A stretch of DNA of 64,000 nucleotides from Yersinia massiliensis CCUG 53443 (GTDB lineage Bacteria; Pseudomonadota; Gammaproteobacteria; Enterobacterales; Enterobacteriaceae): positions 62,001 to 126,000 of the forward strand of contig NZ_HE997645.1 of the NCBI RefSeq assembly GCF_000312485.1. Reading direction: 5' to 3'. Within the stretch, counting starts at the first letter, position 1. Every line of letters begins with the position of its first letter. The notes under the pieces were generated by a model. It did no database searches, was not told the origin of the DNA, and saw only the letters and a program-made list of their open reading frames with translations. The position numbers were made by a program, and so were the translations under genes. Shown here piece after piece: positions 1 through 10,092 of this stretch.

Positions 1-552
1 GACCGCACGGGCGACCGCCAAGGGCAGCGGATAGCAGTGTCTGCGCCAAAAGTCGGCGCAAGCTTGTCTGCGTAATGGCAATTCATCCTGTATCAGTGTT
101 TGCTCGAACAAGATGCCGGATTCAAAAGCGTTATTTGCCAGCATTCTTTGGCAAAAGCCGTGGATAGTATAAATGGCAGCTTCATCCATCTGGCGCTCGG
201 CCGCCAATAGTTGCGCAGCGGCTTCACTCAAATCAATGATTTCAGATAATAAAGCGTTATGCATCGGGTTATCACTGACTCCCCGCACGCAAGCGATACG
301 CAACTCATGAATATTGTCGCGAATTCGCCCCCTTAACTCTTCAGTTGCGGCTTCAGTAAAGGTCACCACAAGGATTTCCTCTACCATCAGGGAGCGGCTA
401 AAAGCCGATTCCCCACCTAAGCCGAGTAACAACCTCAGATAAAGCACCCCGATAGTAAATGTCTTACCAGTACCGGCAGAAGCTTCAATGAGCCGCTCGC
501 CATACAGAGGTAGCGTTAGCGGCTCCAACCGCTGGGGAGTCATAGATGTCAT
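1..552 (-). CDS. recB: RecB, exonuclease V beta subunit (N-terminal part, cut by window edge)
   Basis: RecB is the 3'-5' helicase and nuclease subunit of RecBCD, which repairs double-strand breaks and degrades foreign linear DNA. Only the first 184 codons lie here; the frame stays open to base 1. The Walker A motif ASAGTGKT is at residues 24-31, followed by a segment typical of UvrD/RecB superfamily 1 helicases (LVVTFTEAATEEL) and by the AIYTIHGFC segment. The ATG at 552 shares an ATGA with the stop of ptrA, so translation of the two is probably coupled. The order recC-ptrA-recB matches E. coli. The nuclease domain and the following recD are outside the window. Confidence 0.95.
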   Translation of the reverse strand, partial: MTSMTPQRLEPLTLPLYGERLIEASAGTGKTFTIGVLYLRLLLGLGGESAFSRSLMVEEILVVTFTEAATEELRGRIRDNIHELRIACVRGVSDNPMHNALLSEIIDLSEAAAQLLAAERQMDEAAIYTIHGFCQRMLANNAFESGILFEQTLIQDELPLRRQACADFWRRHCYPLPLAVARAV

Positions 553-3440
553 GGTGCCAAGACCTTTTGTGGCAAGGTCGCCTGTAAAGCTGAAGTCGTT
601 GGGAACGTAGTCCACCCTTTCAGTACTGCATATCCGCCTGCTGTTTGCCCTTGTCCCTTCACCTGAGAAAGTAACGCCAGACCTTGCGGTTTGGTGACGG
701 CTTGCTGGAAGAAATCAGCCAAAGCGGCATTGTCCAGCAATTTCACTTGAGCAATCATCTTTTCACGGCTATCAAAAGCAAAATTATTGCGATTGAAATC
801 ATTACTGTAACGACCAGCTTCTTCATCTAGCGTTTGCGGGCGTTGCTGCAACTGGTTGATTAGCCCTTGCTTATATTGTTCAAAATCAGCCGGTTTCATC
901 TCACGCAGGCGCTTCTCTGCCTGTGGATAGAAGGCCTGATATCGCTGATAGAGGTAATCAGGTTGTTTACTGTTACTTTGCAATAAGAAACCTAACCCCC
1001 ACTGACGGCCAACCGACATTGGGAAGGCAAAGACCGCATAACCCAGTTGTTCCTCCGTGCGCAGTTGATCGTAGAACCAGGGTTGAACAATTTGGCCCAG
1101 TAATGCGCTGCGCGCCATACCATCAATTTCCGAATAACCAGTAGGAACATACACCGCCGCCAGCGCAGCATCAGAGCTACTACCGACCCGTTCCATATTG
1201 GCTAATTGCGTTTTATCGACCACGACATCTTCGCCCGTCCACCAAGTTGTCCCCGTCAAACTCATTTGCTTTTTCAGCGACTCTGCCAATGAAGTCACTT
1301 GTGGCGCAGTCATATTCCCAACAGCCAATACTTCAATGGCTGATTTTTTGAGTAAGTTATTACGATAGGTCACGATGTCTTGAACACTAATGGTGCTGAG
1401 CAGTTCACGCCGCTCGCTACGTTCAGAATAAGGAACATGTGATAGTAATTTGGCTGGCTGAATAGCTAACTCATAGGCTTTGCCTTTTTCGGCAACCTCA
1501 AGCTGTTCACGGTACCAAGACTTAGCTTGTGCCAATTGGTCTTCTGTTGGCGTGAAACTGGAATAACCTTCAACCAAAGAAGTTAATAGCTGTGGCATCC
1601 TTTGCGTAAAGCCATTAGCGCTGACATACAACCCATTATTTGGCGATGTTGAGAAGCTGATCCCACCAATAGAAGCTTGGTAACTCAGTTCATCAAGTGA
1701 AAGCCCTGCCAGATAATCAGTCAGCGCGAATAGGACCTGATGACGAGCAGAGTCCAAGGCATGCTGATTGCGAAAAGCAACTGAGATATCGGCTTTGGGT
1801 TCGTCAGCAAAGTACTGGCTTGGCATGTAAAACACCCGTAAGCCTGGTTGTTCAGCGACTTTTTGCGGATGAGTAATATTTTTATCCGCTTTAATTAGCT
1901 CAAAGTTGTCCGGAATGTAGGGGTTGAGGGCGGGTAGACTCAGCGAGATATCCCCACCTAGCTGCTTCCACTCTTTTATCTCTTCTGAGCTGATTTTATT
2001 GACCTGATAAGGAGCGTCGACAAAATAGGCCACTTTGTTATGAGGTTCATCTGGACTAACGAACCAGATTCTCGCATTTTCTGGCGTCATTTCCGCCAAA
2101 CGAGCGGCAATGGCTTTAGGATCATAATGATCAGCCAGATAAGGTGCATCAAGGACATGCGCGACAGGGACTCGCAGCATCATATCCACCAGCCACTCGA
2201 TATAATCCATATCCCGTGTGATTGATGGATAGCGGAAATCAAGATTTAACACATGGGCGATTTCATCAAAATAGCTCTTTTTAATGCCGTCTTTGTGCAG
2301 CATATTGATGTAATCAAAGATGGCAGCCACGACAACATCACGTTTGGCTAAACCTTTATCGGTGAGTGATACCGAAATAGAAAACACGCCGCCATTACGG
2401 TCGACCATTGGGTCAGCGCCTGCACTGATGGCATCTGCCAGTCCCTGCTTTTGCAGCCAGTCAGATAATGTGTCTTTACTGCGATTTCCGATCAAATAAC
2501 TAATGTAAGTATCTGTTTTACTACGGAACTCCGCACTATTGTTATCAATGCGAAATTCGACTTTAAGCTGTTTACGTGGTTGGGCCGGAACATAATGAAT
2601 AATGATGCCGGTTTGGTCAGGCGTGACTGCAGGTACAGTAATCGGCGGCACTTTTGCATCCCGATTTGGGATGCGGCCAAAGGTATCAGCGGCTAGTTTT
2701 GCTAATTGTTCCAGGGACTGGTTGCTATACAGTACGCCCACCATCAAATTGGCTGAGTAGTAACGATGATAGAAGCTCAATAACTCGTCATGTAATTTAC
2801 CATCAGGCTTATCTTTTAGTGTATCTAGGTTACCGCCCGAGAAACGCGCACTTGGATGCGCAGGATTCATCGTTTCAGCATTCACCTGCGCCATACGCAT
2901 CCCATCACGGGAACGGGCCATCGTCAGTTCAGCATTAACAGCATTACGTTCACGATCTGCATTTATCGGATCGAGTAAGGGCGCTGCGATCGCATCTGCG
3001 AGTCGATCAACGGCAGGGGCCAATGCATCATTTTCAATTTCAAGATAATAGGCGGTTCGATAAGATGCGGTACTCGCATTGTGGCTACCACCATGTTTCT
3101 TCAGGAACTCAGCAAAACTGCCAGGTTCTGGGAAACGTTTAGAACCCATCAATAGCATGTGCTCCAAATAATGAGCCAGACCTAATTGGTTATTAGGGTC
3201 TTCCAATGATCCTACCGGCAACGCGAGCGCTGCCAAGGACTTAGGAGCTTGTGCATCAGAAACGAGTAATACGGTCATACCATTTGGCAACTTTATTGCC
3301 TGATATTCGCGTTGGTCATGTTCACTTTTGTGAATAGCTTCTGCCAGAGGCTGCCATGCAGGCTCTGCCGCCCAACTTAATGGTGCTAGCAAACTCAGTA
3401 AGAAAAATATGCCAATGATGCGGGCAAACTGTTTATGCAT
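549..3440 (-). CDS. ptrA: Protease III (pitrilysin), periplasmic zinc protease
   Basis: Pitrilysin is a periplasmic M16 metalloprotease that cuts small polypeptides. The 963-residue length matches E. coli (962). A Sec signal peptide ends near residue 25 (hydrophobic core IFFLLSLLAPLSW, then AAEP). The inverted zinc motif HYLEH is at 90-94, and the further metal-binding glutamate is E171 in the NAVNAEL segment, matching the E. coli arrangement. The gene lies between recC and recB as in other enterobacteria and overlaps recB by 4 bases. It has no known part in RecBCD activity; the linkage is positional. No damage was seen. Confidence 0.96.
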   Translation of the reverse strand: MHKQFARIIGIFFLLSLLAPLSWAAEPAWQPLAEAIHKSEHDQREYQAIKLPNGMTVLLVSDAQAPKSLAALALPVGSLEDPNNQLGLAHYLEHMLLMGSKRFPEPGSFAEFLKKHGGSHNASTASYRTAYYLEIENDALAPAVDRLADAIAAPLLDPINADRERNAVNAELTMARSRDGMRMAQVNAETMNPAHPSARFSGGNLDTLKDKPDGKLHDELLSFYHRYYSANLMVGVLYSNQSLEQLAKLAADTFGRIPNRDAKVPPITVPAVTPDQTGIIIHYVPAQPRKQLKVEFRIDNNSAEFRSKTDTYISYLIGNRSKDTLSDWLQKQGLADAISAGADPMVDRNGGVFSISVSLTDKGLAKRDVVVAAIFDYINMLHKDGIKKSYFDEIAHVLNLDFRYPSITRDMDYIEWLVDMMLRVPVAHVLDAPYLADHYDPKAIAARLAEMTPENARIWFVSPDEPHNKVAYFVDAPYQVNKISSEEIKEWKQLGGDISLSLPALNPYIPDNFELIKADKNITHPQKVAEQPGLRVFYMPSQYFADEPKADISVAFRNQHALDSARHQVLFALTDYLAGLSLDELSYQASIGGISFSTSPNNGLYVSANGFTQRMPQLLTSLVEGYSSFTPTEDQLAQAKSWYREQLEVAEKGKAYELAIQPAKLLSHVPYSERSERRELLSTISVQDIVTYRNNLLKKSAIEVLAVGNMTAPQVTSLAESLKKQMSLTGTTWWTGEDVVVDKTQLANMERVGSSSDAALAAVYVPTGYSEIDGMARSALLGQIVQPWFYDQLRTEEQLGYAVFAFPMSVGRQWGLGFLLQSNSKQPDYLYQRYQAFYPQAEKRLREMKPADFEQYKQGLINQLQQRPQTLDEEAGRYSNDFNRNNFAFDSREKMIAQVKLLDNAALADFFQQAVTKPQGLALLSQVKGQGQTAGGYAVLKGWTTFPTTSALQATLPQKVLAP

Positions 3441-3538
3441 TCCGTTTCTCCCTTAACCCTTTTAATTGCCGCTAAAACACGTATCTAGCTTTCTGATATT
3501 CAACATGAACAATTATCTGGCTTAGTTTCGAGCCGTTC

Positions 3539-6500
3539 TCATGCCTTATTATGGCGGGCAATCGGTAATAAATAACGCTCCGCTTCATGTATTATCATGT
3601 CGAGGTGCTGGTTATCCATCGTGCGAATCACTCTTTGCACGTAATAATCGTCAGCTTCACCGCTAACTCGCTGATCACCTTGCCAAACCTGCAAAAGTTT
3701 CATCCGTGCTTTCGCCTGTGTTTCGTCGTCCCACAGAATTTGGCCAGACTCACGTTCAAAGCACTGACTTAACCATGCCCAACCACTTTTACTCAGCAGA
3801 AGTAAGGGTTCACACATCCCTTGCTGATACCCCATGATAAGTTGTTGTAGATACTGTCGAGCCTCATCAGAACTCAGAGCATCATAGCGCCACGCCGTTC
3901 CTTTACGTCCATACATTCGGCTATCACCCTCACCGCCTACGGCGCAATACACCAAATGTTCAATCCACAATAAAAGCCCATCAACTGCCGTCAATGCCGC
4001 CGGACGCCAACGGATTAAACCATCCTCTTGTACCTGATGAATCCAGCCTGTGAGGACGGTTTCACCAAATTCAATATTAAGCTCAATACTGTGATTATCT
4101 CGCCGTTCAGCGCGGATTTGTTCAGCCAGTGGCACCATTTCTTCTTGCTGACTTTCCCAATAAAGTTCACCGAAAGATCCATAGGGCAGACTGCCAGCCG
4201 CTCGAGCACGATTAAATACAGTATTGATATCACTATCATCAATAAGCGCATTCAATAATTGCGTATTAAGCTGATACCGGTTGAGGTTATCTAAGGTAAA
4301 TGGCTCTTCATCGGGTAGCTCAGTTTCTTCAATCACAAAGTTCACCCCAAGGCGCAGCTGAAAAAAGGCCCTGACAGGATGACGATAGAAACGAATTAAT
4401 CCCTCCAAGGTTATTTCGGGTAACGCTTCAGGAACTAAGGATTGATTAAACTCTGGGTGAGCCCGCCCTTTAGATTCAGCCGAAGGCAGCCATTCGGCAG
4501 CGTAACTTTGCTGTTCACTATTTTGGATAAAGTTTTCTGCCGCGAATGGCATACGCGCATGCAAACAGAGTAAATGCTGAATCACCCGTTTGGCACTGCC
4601 ATCAGCACTAAGGTGTTCATCTCCAGGTAAATGATAACTCTGTGAAATGTATTCGATTAACTCACTGACTAACACCGAAGGATAACGCTGACTGTTATCT
4701 TGAATTGAGCGCCCGATATAGCTGATATAAAGCTGTTGCTGGGCAGAAAGTAGTGCTTCTAAGAACAGGTATCGGTCATCATCACGGCGGCTACGATCGC
4801 CACGGCGAACCTGTTTGGCCATCAAATCAAAACCCAGCGGCGGCAGTGTTCGCGGATAAATACCATCGTTCATACCCAATAAGCAAACCACCTTAAATGG
4901 AATGGAGCGCATGGGCATCAAGGTACAGAAGTTGATAGGCCCCGCTAGAAAACGCTGACTGATACGCTCATTATCTAAGCGTGAGGCCAGTTCATCCCGC
5001 AACAGATTAAGTGGTACCACGTCAGGATATCGAGCTGCAATGCCATAACTGATCACCTTCTGCCATTGCTGCTCTATCAGCACCAAAACGGCTTCGGTCT
5101 CATTATCAGCTTCAAAGAAGGTATCCAATAAGTTGCGACACAAGGGTAGCCAGTCGCTAAGTGAGCGAGGTTCACTTAACTGTTGTCGCCATTGGCTCAG
5201 TTGCATCAAAATATCAGCTAATTGCCCAGCGAGTTCCGCAGCCAAACCACTTGATTCATCATACGGCAGAACACCTTGCCAATCCCCCGCACTACTGTCC
5301 ATGGCATAACCCAGCAACATGCGGGTGATACCGAAATGCCAAGTGTGTTGCCCCGTAGCAGGTAAAGAGAGTTCCCGCACATTCTCATCATCTAGCCCCC
5401 AACGAATGCCCGATTCCCCAACCCATTGCCGTAAGCGGCGCAGCCCATCTTCAGTTATGCCGAACTTATTGGCTAGTGCGGGGACTTCCAATAGGGCCAA
5501 GACTTGTTCAGAGGTAAACCGACTTTGGGGCAGATCAAGTAAGGTGATAAATGCTTGTAATGCCGGATGAGCCTGACTGGCCTTACGGTCAGAAATCGCA
5601 AAAGGTAGGTAGCGGTCCCCAATTGCATTACCAAACGTGGCCTGAATATAGGGGGCATAACTATCAATGTCTGCCACCATCACAATGATGTCACGTGGTG
5701 TCAGTTCAGGGTTTGTGGCTAACAAACTCAATAGGTTATCTTGTAAAACCTCAACTTCTCTTTGAGGGCTATGGCAAACATGCAGGCTCAATGAGCGATC
5801 CGCTAGATCTAAGCACCTTTTTTGGTCGCTACGCGCTAGCGTTTCCGGTGTTGTCCCAATAATGGAGTGGTCTTCTAACTCCAACATATCATGCTGAATA
5901 CCATGCAAAAGATTGTCTGGATCGATATCGACAAAAGCATGGACCTCTTGGATATCATCCACTTGTGACAGTAGATACATATGATCCCGCCCTAACCGCC
6001 CCCATGAAGCCAGTAGCGGATTACTGAGATCCTGCTCACCATCTGCATTGAAAAGTTGTTCGGCCTGCTCAGGATGGCGAAACAGACTTATTTCTGTTGG
6101 TTTACCGTCTACGGGTTGGCCTTCCATCGATTCACGATAATGCCGACGTTTACGGCTTTGCAGTTTAGCCAAGAAGGCATAATCCTGAATATCCCCCCAG
6201 AAATAGCGGCAAGGATTTGTAAACATCAAATGGATATCAATGTGCTTACCTAGTGCTTGCAGTGCCTGTAAATAGACGGGAGGTAGTGCCGATATACCGC
6301 AAATAAATACCCGTTTTGGCAGGCCTGCGGGACAAACCTTTGAGTCGAGGAGTGTACGAATAAAACGCTGATAGAGATTAGCACGGTGCCATTCAGGTTG
6401 TTCCAGTTGGCGAGTATAACGAGTTAGCTCAACCCATAACTTGGCTTGCCACTGTTGGGCTTCATCCAAATTATCAATACGCTGATCTCTTTCCCAAGCC

Positions 6501-6940
6501 TCTAGCCATTCTGGGCGGTAGACTAAATACTGGTCGAAAAGGTCGGCAACACGCGCGGCAAGCTGGTGAATCTTACGTTTGTCGCCATCATCACTTAGAT
6601 AGCGCTGCATTGACGAAAATTCGGGGTCATCCAGTAAATCCGGTAGCAGCCACATCAGTTTCCATGTCATGGCATCTTTGCTAAAAGCGCTCTCTTTCGG
6701 AATATCCGGTAAAACACGGGTAAACATGTCCCAGATAAAGGTGGCAGGCAGCGGAAACTCAATATTGGCTGCAATGCTAAATTGTTGTGCCAGTTGCATC
6801 TGCAACCATTGGGCCATCCCAGGGCTTTGAACTAGTACGACTTCTTGCTGGAAAGGATTATCCAACGGTTCTCGTTCTATCAGCGCTGTCGTTAGCGCTT
6901 TGAGTAAATCCAGTTGATTAGAATGATAAACCGTGAACAT
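3539..6940 (-). CDS. recC: RecC, exonuclease V gamma subunit
   Basis: RecC is the subunit of RecBCD that recognises Chi and splits the strands. It has an inactive helicase-like fold. The 1133-residue protein is close to E. coli RecC throughout, for example VYHSNQLDLLKAL at the start, PRDIIVMVADIDSYAPYIQA in the middle and RRDDDRYLFLEAL later. I chose the ATG at 6940 because it is preceded by a good ribosome site (AAGGGAG, about 6 bases away) and gives the family start MFTVYHSNQ. A start 7 codons upstream is possible but adds residues not found in the family. ptrA follows after 98 bases. Confidence 0.96.
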   Translation of the reverse strand: MFTVYHSNQLDLLKALTTALIEREPLDNPFQQEVVLVQSPGMAQWLQMQLAQQFSIAANIEFPLPATFIWDMFTRVLPDIPKESAFSKDAMTWKLMWLLPDLLDDPEFSSMQRYLSDDGDKRKIHQLAARVADLFDQYLVYRPEWLEAWERDQRIDNLDEAQQWQAKLWVELTRYTRQLEQPEWHRANLYQRFIRTLLDSKVCPAGLPKRVFICGISALPPVYLQALQALGKHIDIHLMFTNPCRYFWGDIQDYAFLAKLQSRKRRHYRESMEGQPVDGKPTEISLFRHPEQAEQLFNADGEQDLSNPLLASWGRLGRDHMYLLSQVDDIQEVHAFVDIDPDNLLHGIQHDMLELEDHSIIGTTPETLARSDQKRCLDLADRSLSLHVCHSPQREVEVLQDNLLSLLATNPELTPRDIIVMVADIDSYAPYIQATFGNAIGDRYLPFAISDRKASQAHPALQAFITLLDLPQSRFTSEQVLALLEVPALANKFGITEDGLRRLRQWVGESGIRWGLDDENVRELSLPATGQHTWHFGITRMLLGYAMDSSAGDWQGVLPYDESSGLAAELAGQLADILMQLSQWRQQLSEPRSLSDWLPLCRNLLDTFFEADNETEAVLVLIEQQWQKVISYGIAARYPDVVPLNLLRDELASRLDNERISQRFLAGPINFCTLMPMRSIPFKVVCLLGMNDGIYPRTLPPLGFDLMAKQVRRGDRSRRDDDRYLFLEALLSAQQQLYISYIGRSIQDNSQRYPSVLVSELIEYISQSYHLPGDEHLSADGSAKRVIQHLLCLHARMPFAAENFIQNSEQQSYAAEWLPSAESKGRAHPEFNQSLVPEALPEITLEGLIRFYRHPVRAFFQLRLGVNFVIEETELPDEEPFTLDNLNRYQLNTQLLNALIDDSDINTVFNRARAAGSLPYGSFGELYWESQQEEMVPLAEQIRAERRDNHSIELNIEFGETVLTGWIHQVQEDGLIRWRPAALTAVDGLLLWIEHLVYCAVGGEGDSRMYGRKGTAWRYDALSSDEARQYLQQLIMGYQQGMCEPLLLLSKSGWAWLSQCFERESGQILWDDETQAKARMKLLQVWQGDQRVSGEADDYYVQRVIRTMDNQHLDMIIHEAERYLLPIARHNKA

Positions 6941-7099
6941 GATGGCTCCCTTAAGACACAATGGATAATACTTATAAATGATTAAACAAATTGATAATCA
7001 TTTATGAATAAATCCTGAGGTTTAATACTCTAGCTTGATAACGAGTGAGTGCAATAGGTTATCGTTATTATCACGCTTAGCCCCCGCAATTATCGAGAT

Positions 7100-7498
7100 T
7101 CAGCTATCACTCATTGAGCAAAACCAACGACTTAGCGCTACTCGCTGATGATATTGTCCCGCAAGAGTAAAATTGAGCTCAGTACACTCCCCATCAATTC
7201 TACCGATAGACTGCCGATATATCCCGTTTGATATCGTTCCAGTGATAAGTGACTCATCAAACATTCCGAGCTCAATAGGGTCTATATGCTGATGAAGTAA
7301 AGACCAAGCCTGACGCTGTTGCCATAAAGAAGAAAACCCCTGTAAGAGTGATTGATGGTATTGCAACAACCCGAGCAGCGACACAGAGAAAAATAGTGCG
7401 GCAATTAAGGCTTCTGGCAGGCTAAATCCTAGTTGCTTTTGGACAATGCCTGGCTTTTTTGCAAGTTGTTGTTGGTGGTGATATCTCAATGAATACAA
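7100..7498 (-). CDS. ppdC: Prepilin peptidase-dependent protein C (minor pseudopilin)
   Basis: This 132-residue protein has a type IV prepilin N-terminus: a basic leader ending in QLG, then FSLPEALIAALFFSVSLLG, with glutamate at position 5 of the mature chain. Such proteins are cut and N-methylated by a prepilin peptidase and serve as minor pilins or pseudopilins. The assignment rests on position as the last of four prepilin-like genes before recC, as in E. coli, and on the leader. The leader is about 24 residues, which is long. It overlaps ygdB by 13 bases. No pilus assembly genes are nearby. The role is not established in this organism. Confidence 0.85.
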   Translation of the reverse strand: MYSLRYHHQQQLAKKPGIVQKQLGFSLPEALIAALFFSVSLLGLLQYHQSLLQGFSSLWQQRQAWSLLHQHIDPIELGMFDESLITGTISNGIYRQSIGRIDGECTELNFTLAGQYHQRVALSRWFCSMSDS

Positions 7499-7950
7499 TA
7501 TTGTGCATCCTTATCTGGGCAAAAATCCAACCAACCATGAGCATCTTTAACTAATTGATAGCCGAGGTTATTTTTGTTCTTCAGTTTGACACGTTGGTAC
7601 AAGATCAAAGGGGGAGTTGTACCAATGGACTGACTCTCACCTCTAAGAATATAAAATCCCGCCAGTGAGGCTGGTTTGATACAAGCCTTTAAGCCAATTA
7701 ACTGTTTTTCCTGACAATGCCATGCTGCATTAGTGTGCCTTACCAAAGTGAATAACCAACGCTGACTGATCCCCCAATTCAATGACGATGTTGCCTGATT
7801 AAATGCCGACAGGTAACGCTTATCCACAGCGGTAATTTGCTGAATGTTGTCCAATTGGCGATGCAGAGCGGATAACAGCAATAAGCCAAGTGCAAAAAGT
7901 ACGGCAATAGCCGTTAAAGTACTGGCTCCCCGCAGATCGCTCTGCTTCAT
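7486..7950 (-). CDS. ygdB: YgdB, DUF2509 family protein of the ppd cluster
   Basis: A 154-residue protein with one N-terminal membrane segment (TLTAIAVLFALGLLLLSAL) and no clear G/F prepilin cleavage site. It matches ygdB by position between ppdB and ppdC and by size. It resembles PilX/GspK-type minor pseudopilins in having a single anchor and a mostly hydrophilic rest with several cysteines, which is inference. It overlaps ppdC by 13 bases and ppdB by 4 (ATGA type), showing tight coupling within the operon ppdA-ppdB-ygdB-ppdC. Function unknown. Confidence 0.82.
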   Translation of the reverse strand: MKQSDLRGASTLTAIAVLFALGLLLLSALHRQLDNIQQITAVDKRYLSAFNQATSSLNWGISQRWLFTLVRHTNAAWHCQEKQLIGLKACIKPASLAGFYILRGESQSIGTTPPLILYQRVKLKNKNNLGYQLVKDAHGWLDFCPDKDAQYCIH

Positions 7951-8573
7951 AAATTATTGCCACGTATCGTATAAATAAGCTGATGACGGACGGCTGAATG
8001 AGCTGTTTTTTGCCCCGCTAATTGCACGGTATATATTTGAGCTGAAGCGTGTTCAGGTAATCTACGTACAGAAAAGTGCGTGATGGTGACCTCTTTTGGG
8101 TCAAATATATTTTCCCAACGGCTGCCAGCACAATTACGTTCGCCTCGCTGGGCCTCTAATCCCTTATTACGTAAGCGGTAACCAAAATATTCGGATTCAG
8201 TATGCTCCTCCCCCTCCCATCGGCCATTGCGGTTAAGGTCATACGCAACGATCAGACAAGAATCGGGCATTTCGCCTGAATAATTGTGTGTGGTAATCGC
8301 GTTCCCCTGACACTCACCATGGCAAAAACCAGCACGCCGTAAATCTTTCTCTAGCACCGCCATAGCCTGACTCAGTATCAACTCCAGATGATAACGCTGT
8401 TGTAGCAATGTGATGTGGTGACGCAATGTTGGAAACACTTGAGTCGCGGCAAGCATAATCATGCTGCCAATACTTAATGCCAACATCATTTCGGGCAGCG
8501 TAAAACCTGCCATGTATTTTGGCTCACTCTGCACCAAAGTGAGCTCTACAGATTTTCTGATTACTTTTGGCAT
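7947..8573 (-). CDS. ppdB: Prepilin peptidase-dependent protein B (minor pseudopilin)
   Basis: A 208-residue prepilin-like protein. The signature is MAG then FTLPEMMLALSIGSMIML, with the conserved glutamate at mature position 5. Cysteines in RRAGFCHGECQGN and later in ERNCAGS match the conserved pattern in E. coli PpdB. The 22-residue leader is longer than in E. coli (187 residues in all). An internal Met just before the cleavage site could give a very short leader, but the upstream start overlaps ppdA by 13 bases and suits translational coupling. It belongs to the ppdA-ppdB-ygdB-ppdC set. These genes are enigmatic in enterobacteria because dedicated pilus genes are often silent or absent. 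Confidence 0.86.
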   Translation of the reverse strand: MPKVIRKSVELTLVQSEPKYMAGFTLPEMMLALSIGSMIMLAATQVFPTLRHHITLLQQRYHLELILSQAMAVLEKDLRRAGFCHGECQGNAITTHNYSGEMPDSCLIVAYDLNRNGRWEGEEHTESEYFGYRLRNKGLEAQRGERNCAGSRWENIFDPKEVTITHFSVRRLPEHASAQIYTVQLAGQKTAHSAVRHQLIYTIRGNNL

Positions 8574-9097
8574 GGGGAGATACCTGATATTGACTCACCT
8601 TCACTGCACAACCTCATTCTGCCTCTACTGGAAATAATCAATCGAATACGTCCTGCGGGGTTACTGAGCATGATATTTCCTGCTTGGGCTGTATTTCTTA
8701 TCCCGTAGAAACCAATATTTTTATGCAGTGAAAAAGTGATAGCCACATCAGGATGTGGTGGGATAAATGTATCGCCAGCCAACGCTGAGCATGCTGTATT
8801 AGGTCGATGCCCCCATCCTAGGCACCCTTGCCCAGTGTGTTGTACCCACAATAATGCCGTGCCATTACTGCGATTGGTTTGCGCTTGTAAAAGCGTTAAG
8901 TAGGCCAGTAGCTGACGTGCGCTATCAGCGAGCCTTTCTCTCTGCCGGTAATGGTGCCAACTTTGTGCGCCCCATGTCGCCATCACGCCGACCAAGGCAA
9001 TAACCACCAACAGCTCAATGAGGCTGATACCCTTTTGTCTTATTAAGTGAATATCCTTGGATAGTTCTACTTCTTTCAATGTCATAGAGGTTTTCAT
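8561..9097 (-). CDS. ppdA: Prepilin peptidase-dependent protein A (minor pseudopilin)
   Basis: The first gene of the minor pseudopilin cluster, 178 residues. The prepilin motif is QKG then ISLIELLVVIALVGVMATWG, with glutamate at mature position 5, the classic GspH/FimT type. The leader is about 23 residues. A start 4 codons downstream is also possible; neither has a strong ribosome site. Four cysteines lie in the C-terminal half. It overlaps ppdB by 13 bases. It would need a prepilin peptidase; an orphan one is encoded at about 35 kb in this window. Confidence 0.86.
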   Translation of the reverse strand: MKTSMTLKEVELSKDIHLIRQKGISLIELLVVIALVGVMATWGAQSWHHYRQRERLADSARQLLAYLTLLQAQTNRSNGTALLWVQHTGQGCLGWGHRPNTACSALAGDTFIPPHPDVAITFSLHKNIGFYGIRNTAQAGNIMLSNPAGRIRLIISSRGRMRLCSEGESISGISPCQK

Positions 9098-9260
9098 GCC
9101 GCGAGTTTACGTCACGAAAATGAGAGGTCTAGTGGCTTATTGTCGAGTCTGGAAACGTTACGCAAAATTCTTTTTGCGGCAGCATGAATGCAAAAGATAG
9201 TGCGGCGAAGCTCGCATTTTTATACCGAAGGGAGAGGTAACGGGGAGTTTCTGGTAAGTA

Positions 9261-9285
9261 AACCGGAGCCATTGCGGCTCCGGTT
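9261..9285 (-). terminator. Strong stem-loop after thyA
   Basis: A perfect 10-bp stem (AACCGGAGCC / GGCTCCGGTT) with a 5-base loop ends 7 bases beyond the thyA stop. It lacks a long U tract on the minus strand, so termination may be partial or need Rho. Confidence 0.7.
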
Positions 9286-9291
9286 CAAGGA

Positions 9292-10086
9292 TTAAATCGC
9301 TATTGGGGCTTTAATTCCCGGATGCGGATCGTATCCTTCAATTTCAAAATCATCGAAGTGGTAATCAAACAAAGAGTCAGGCTTACGTTTGATGATCAAT
9401 TTCGGCAACGTCCGTGGCTCGCGGCTCAATTGCAGATGTGTTTGCTCGATGTGATTGCTGTACAAGTGAGTATCACCACCTGTCCAAACAAAATCACCGA
9501 CATCTAAATCACATTGTTGCGCCATCATGTGTATCAGTAACGCATAACTGGCAATGTTGAATGGCAAGCCGAGGAACACGTCACAAGAACGTTGGTATAA
9601 CTGGCAAGAAAGCTTACCGTTTGCCACGTAGAACTGGAAGAATGCATGACAAGGTGCCAATGCCATTTGATCGAGTTCACCCACATTCCAAGCAGACACG
9701 ATGATGCGACGTGAATTAGGGTCCTGCTTAAGCTGTTTTACCACATTGCTAAGTTGGTCAATCTGACGACCATCAGCGGCCCCCCATGCACGCCATTGCT
9801 TACCATACACAGGGCCAAGGTCACCGTTCTCATCAGCCCACTCATCCCAAATCGAGACGTTATTTTCCTTCAGATAGGCAATATTGGTATCACCATTGAG
9901 GAACCATAACAGCTCATGAATGATCGAGCGCAAATGGCAGCGCTTGGTTGTGACTAGAGGGAAACCGTCTTGTAAATTGAAACGCATCTGATGCCCAAAA
10001 ATCGACACGGTTCCCGTTCCGGTACGGTCATCTTTAGGGGTGCCTTCTTCCAGCACTTTTTTCATCAAATCCAGATACTGTTTCAT
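9292..10086 (-). CDS. thyA: Thymidylate synthase
   Basis: ThyA methylates dUMP to dTMP using methylene-tetrahydrofolate; it is cytoplasmic and essential without external thymine. The protein is 264 residues, the same as E. coli. The catalytic cysteine is C146 in [12 protein letters not shown]. The phosphate-binding segment RRIIVSAWN and the dUMP/folate segments [10 protein letters not shown] and HLYSNH are present. The start lies 6 bases after the lgt stop, so the two are co-transcribed as in E. coli. A strong hairpin follows. Confidence 0.98.
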   Translation of the reverse strand: MKQYLDLMKKVLEEGTPKDDRTGTGTVSIFGHQMRFNLQDGFPLVTTKRCHLRSIIHELLWFLNGDTNIAYLKENNVSIWDEWADENGDLGPVYGKQWRAWGAADGRQIDQLSNVVKQLKQDPNSRRIIVSAWNVGELDQMALAPCHAFFQFYVANGKLSCQLYQRSCDVFLGLPFNIASYALLIHMMAQQCDLDVGDFVWTGGDTHLYSNHIEQTHLQLSREPRTLPKLIIKRKPDSLFDYHFDDFEIEGYDPHPGIKAPIAI

Positions 10087-10092
10087 GTTACC

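Noticed and set aside
6941..6961. Upstream start adding 7 residues to RecC
   Set aside because: The ATG at 6940 has the ribosome site and gives the family N-terminus.
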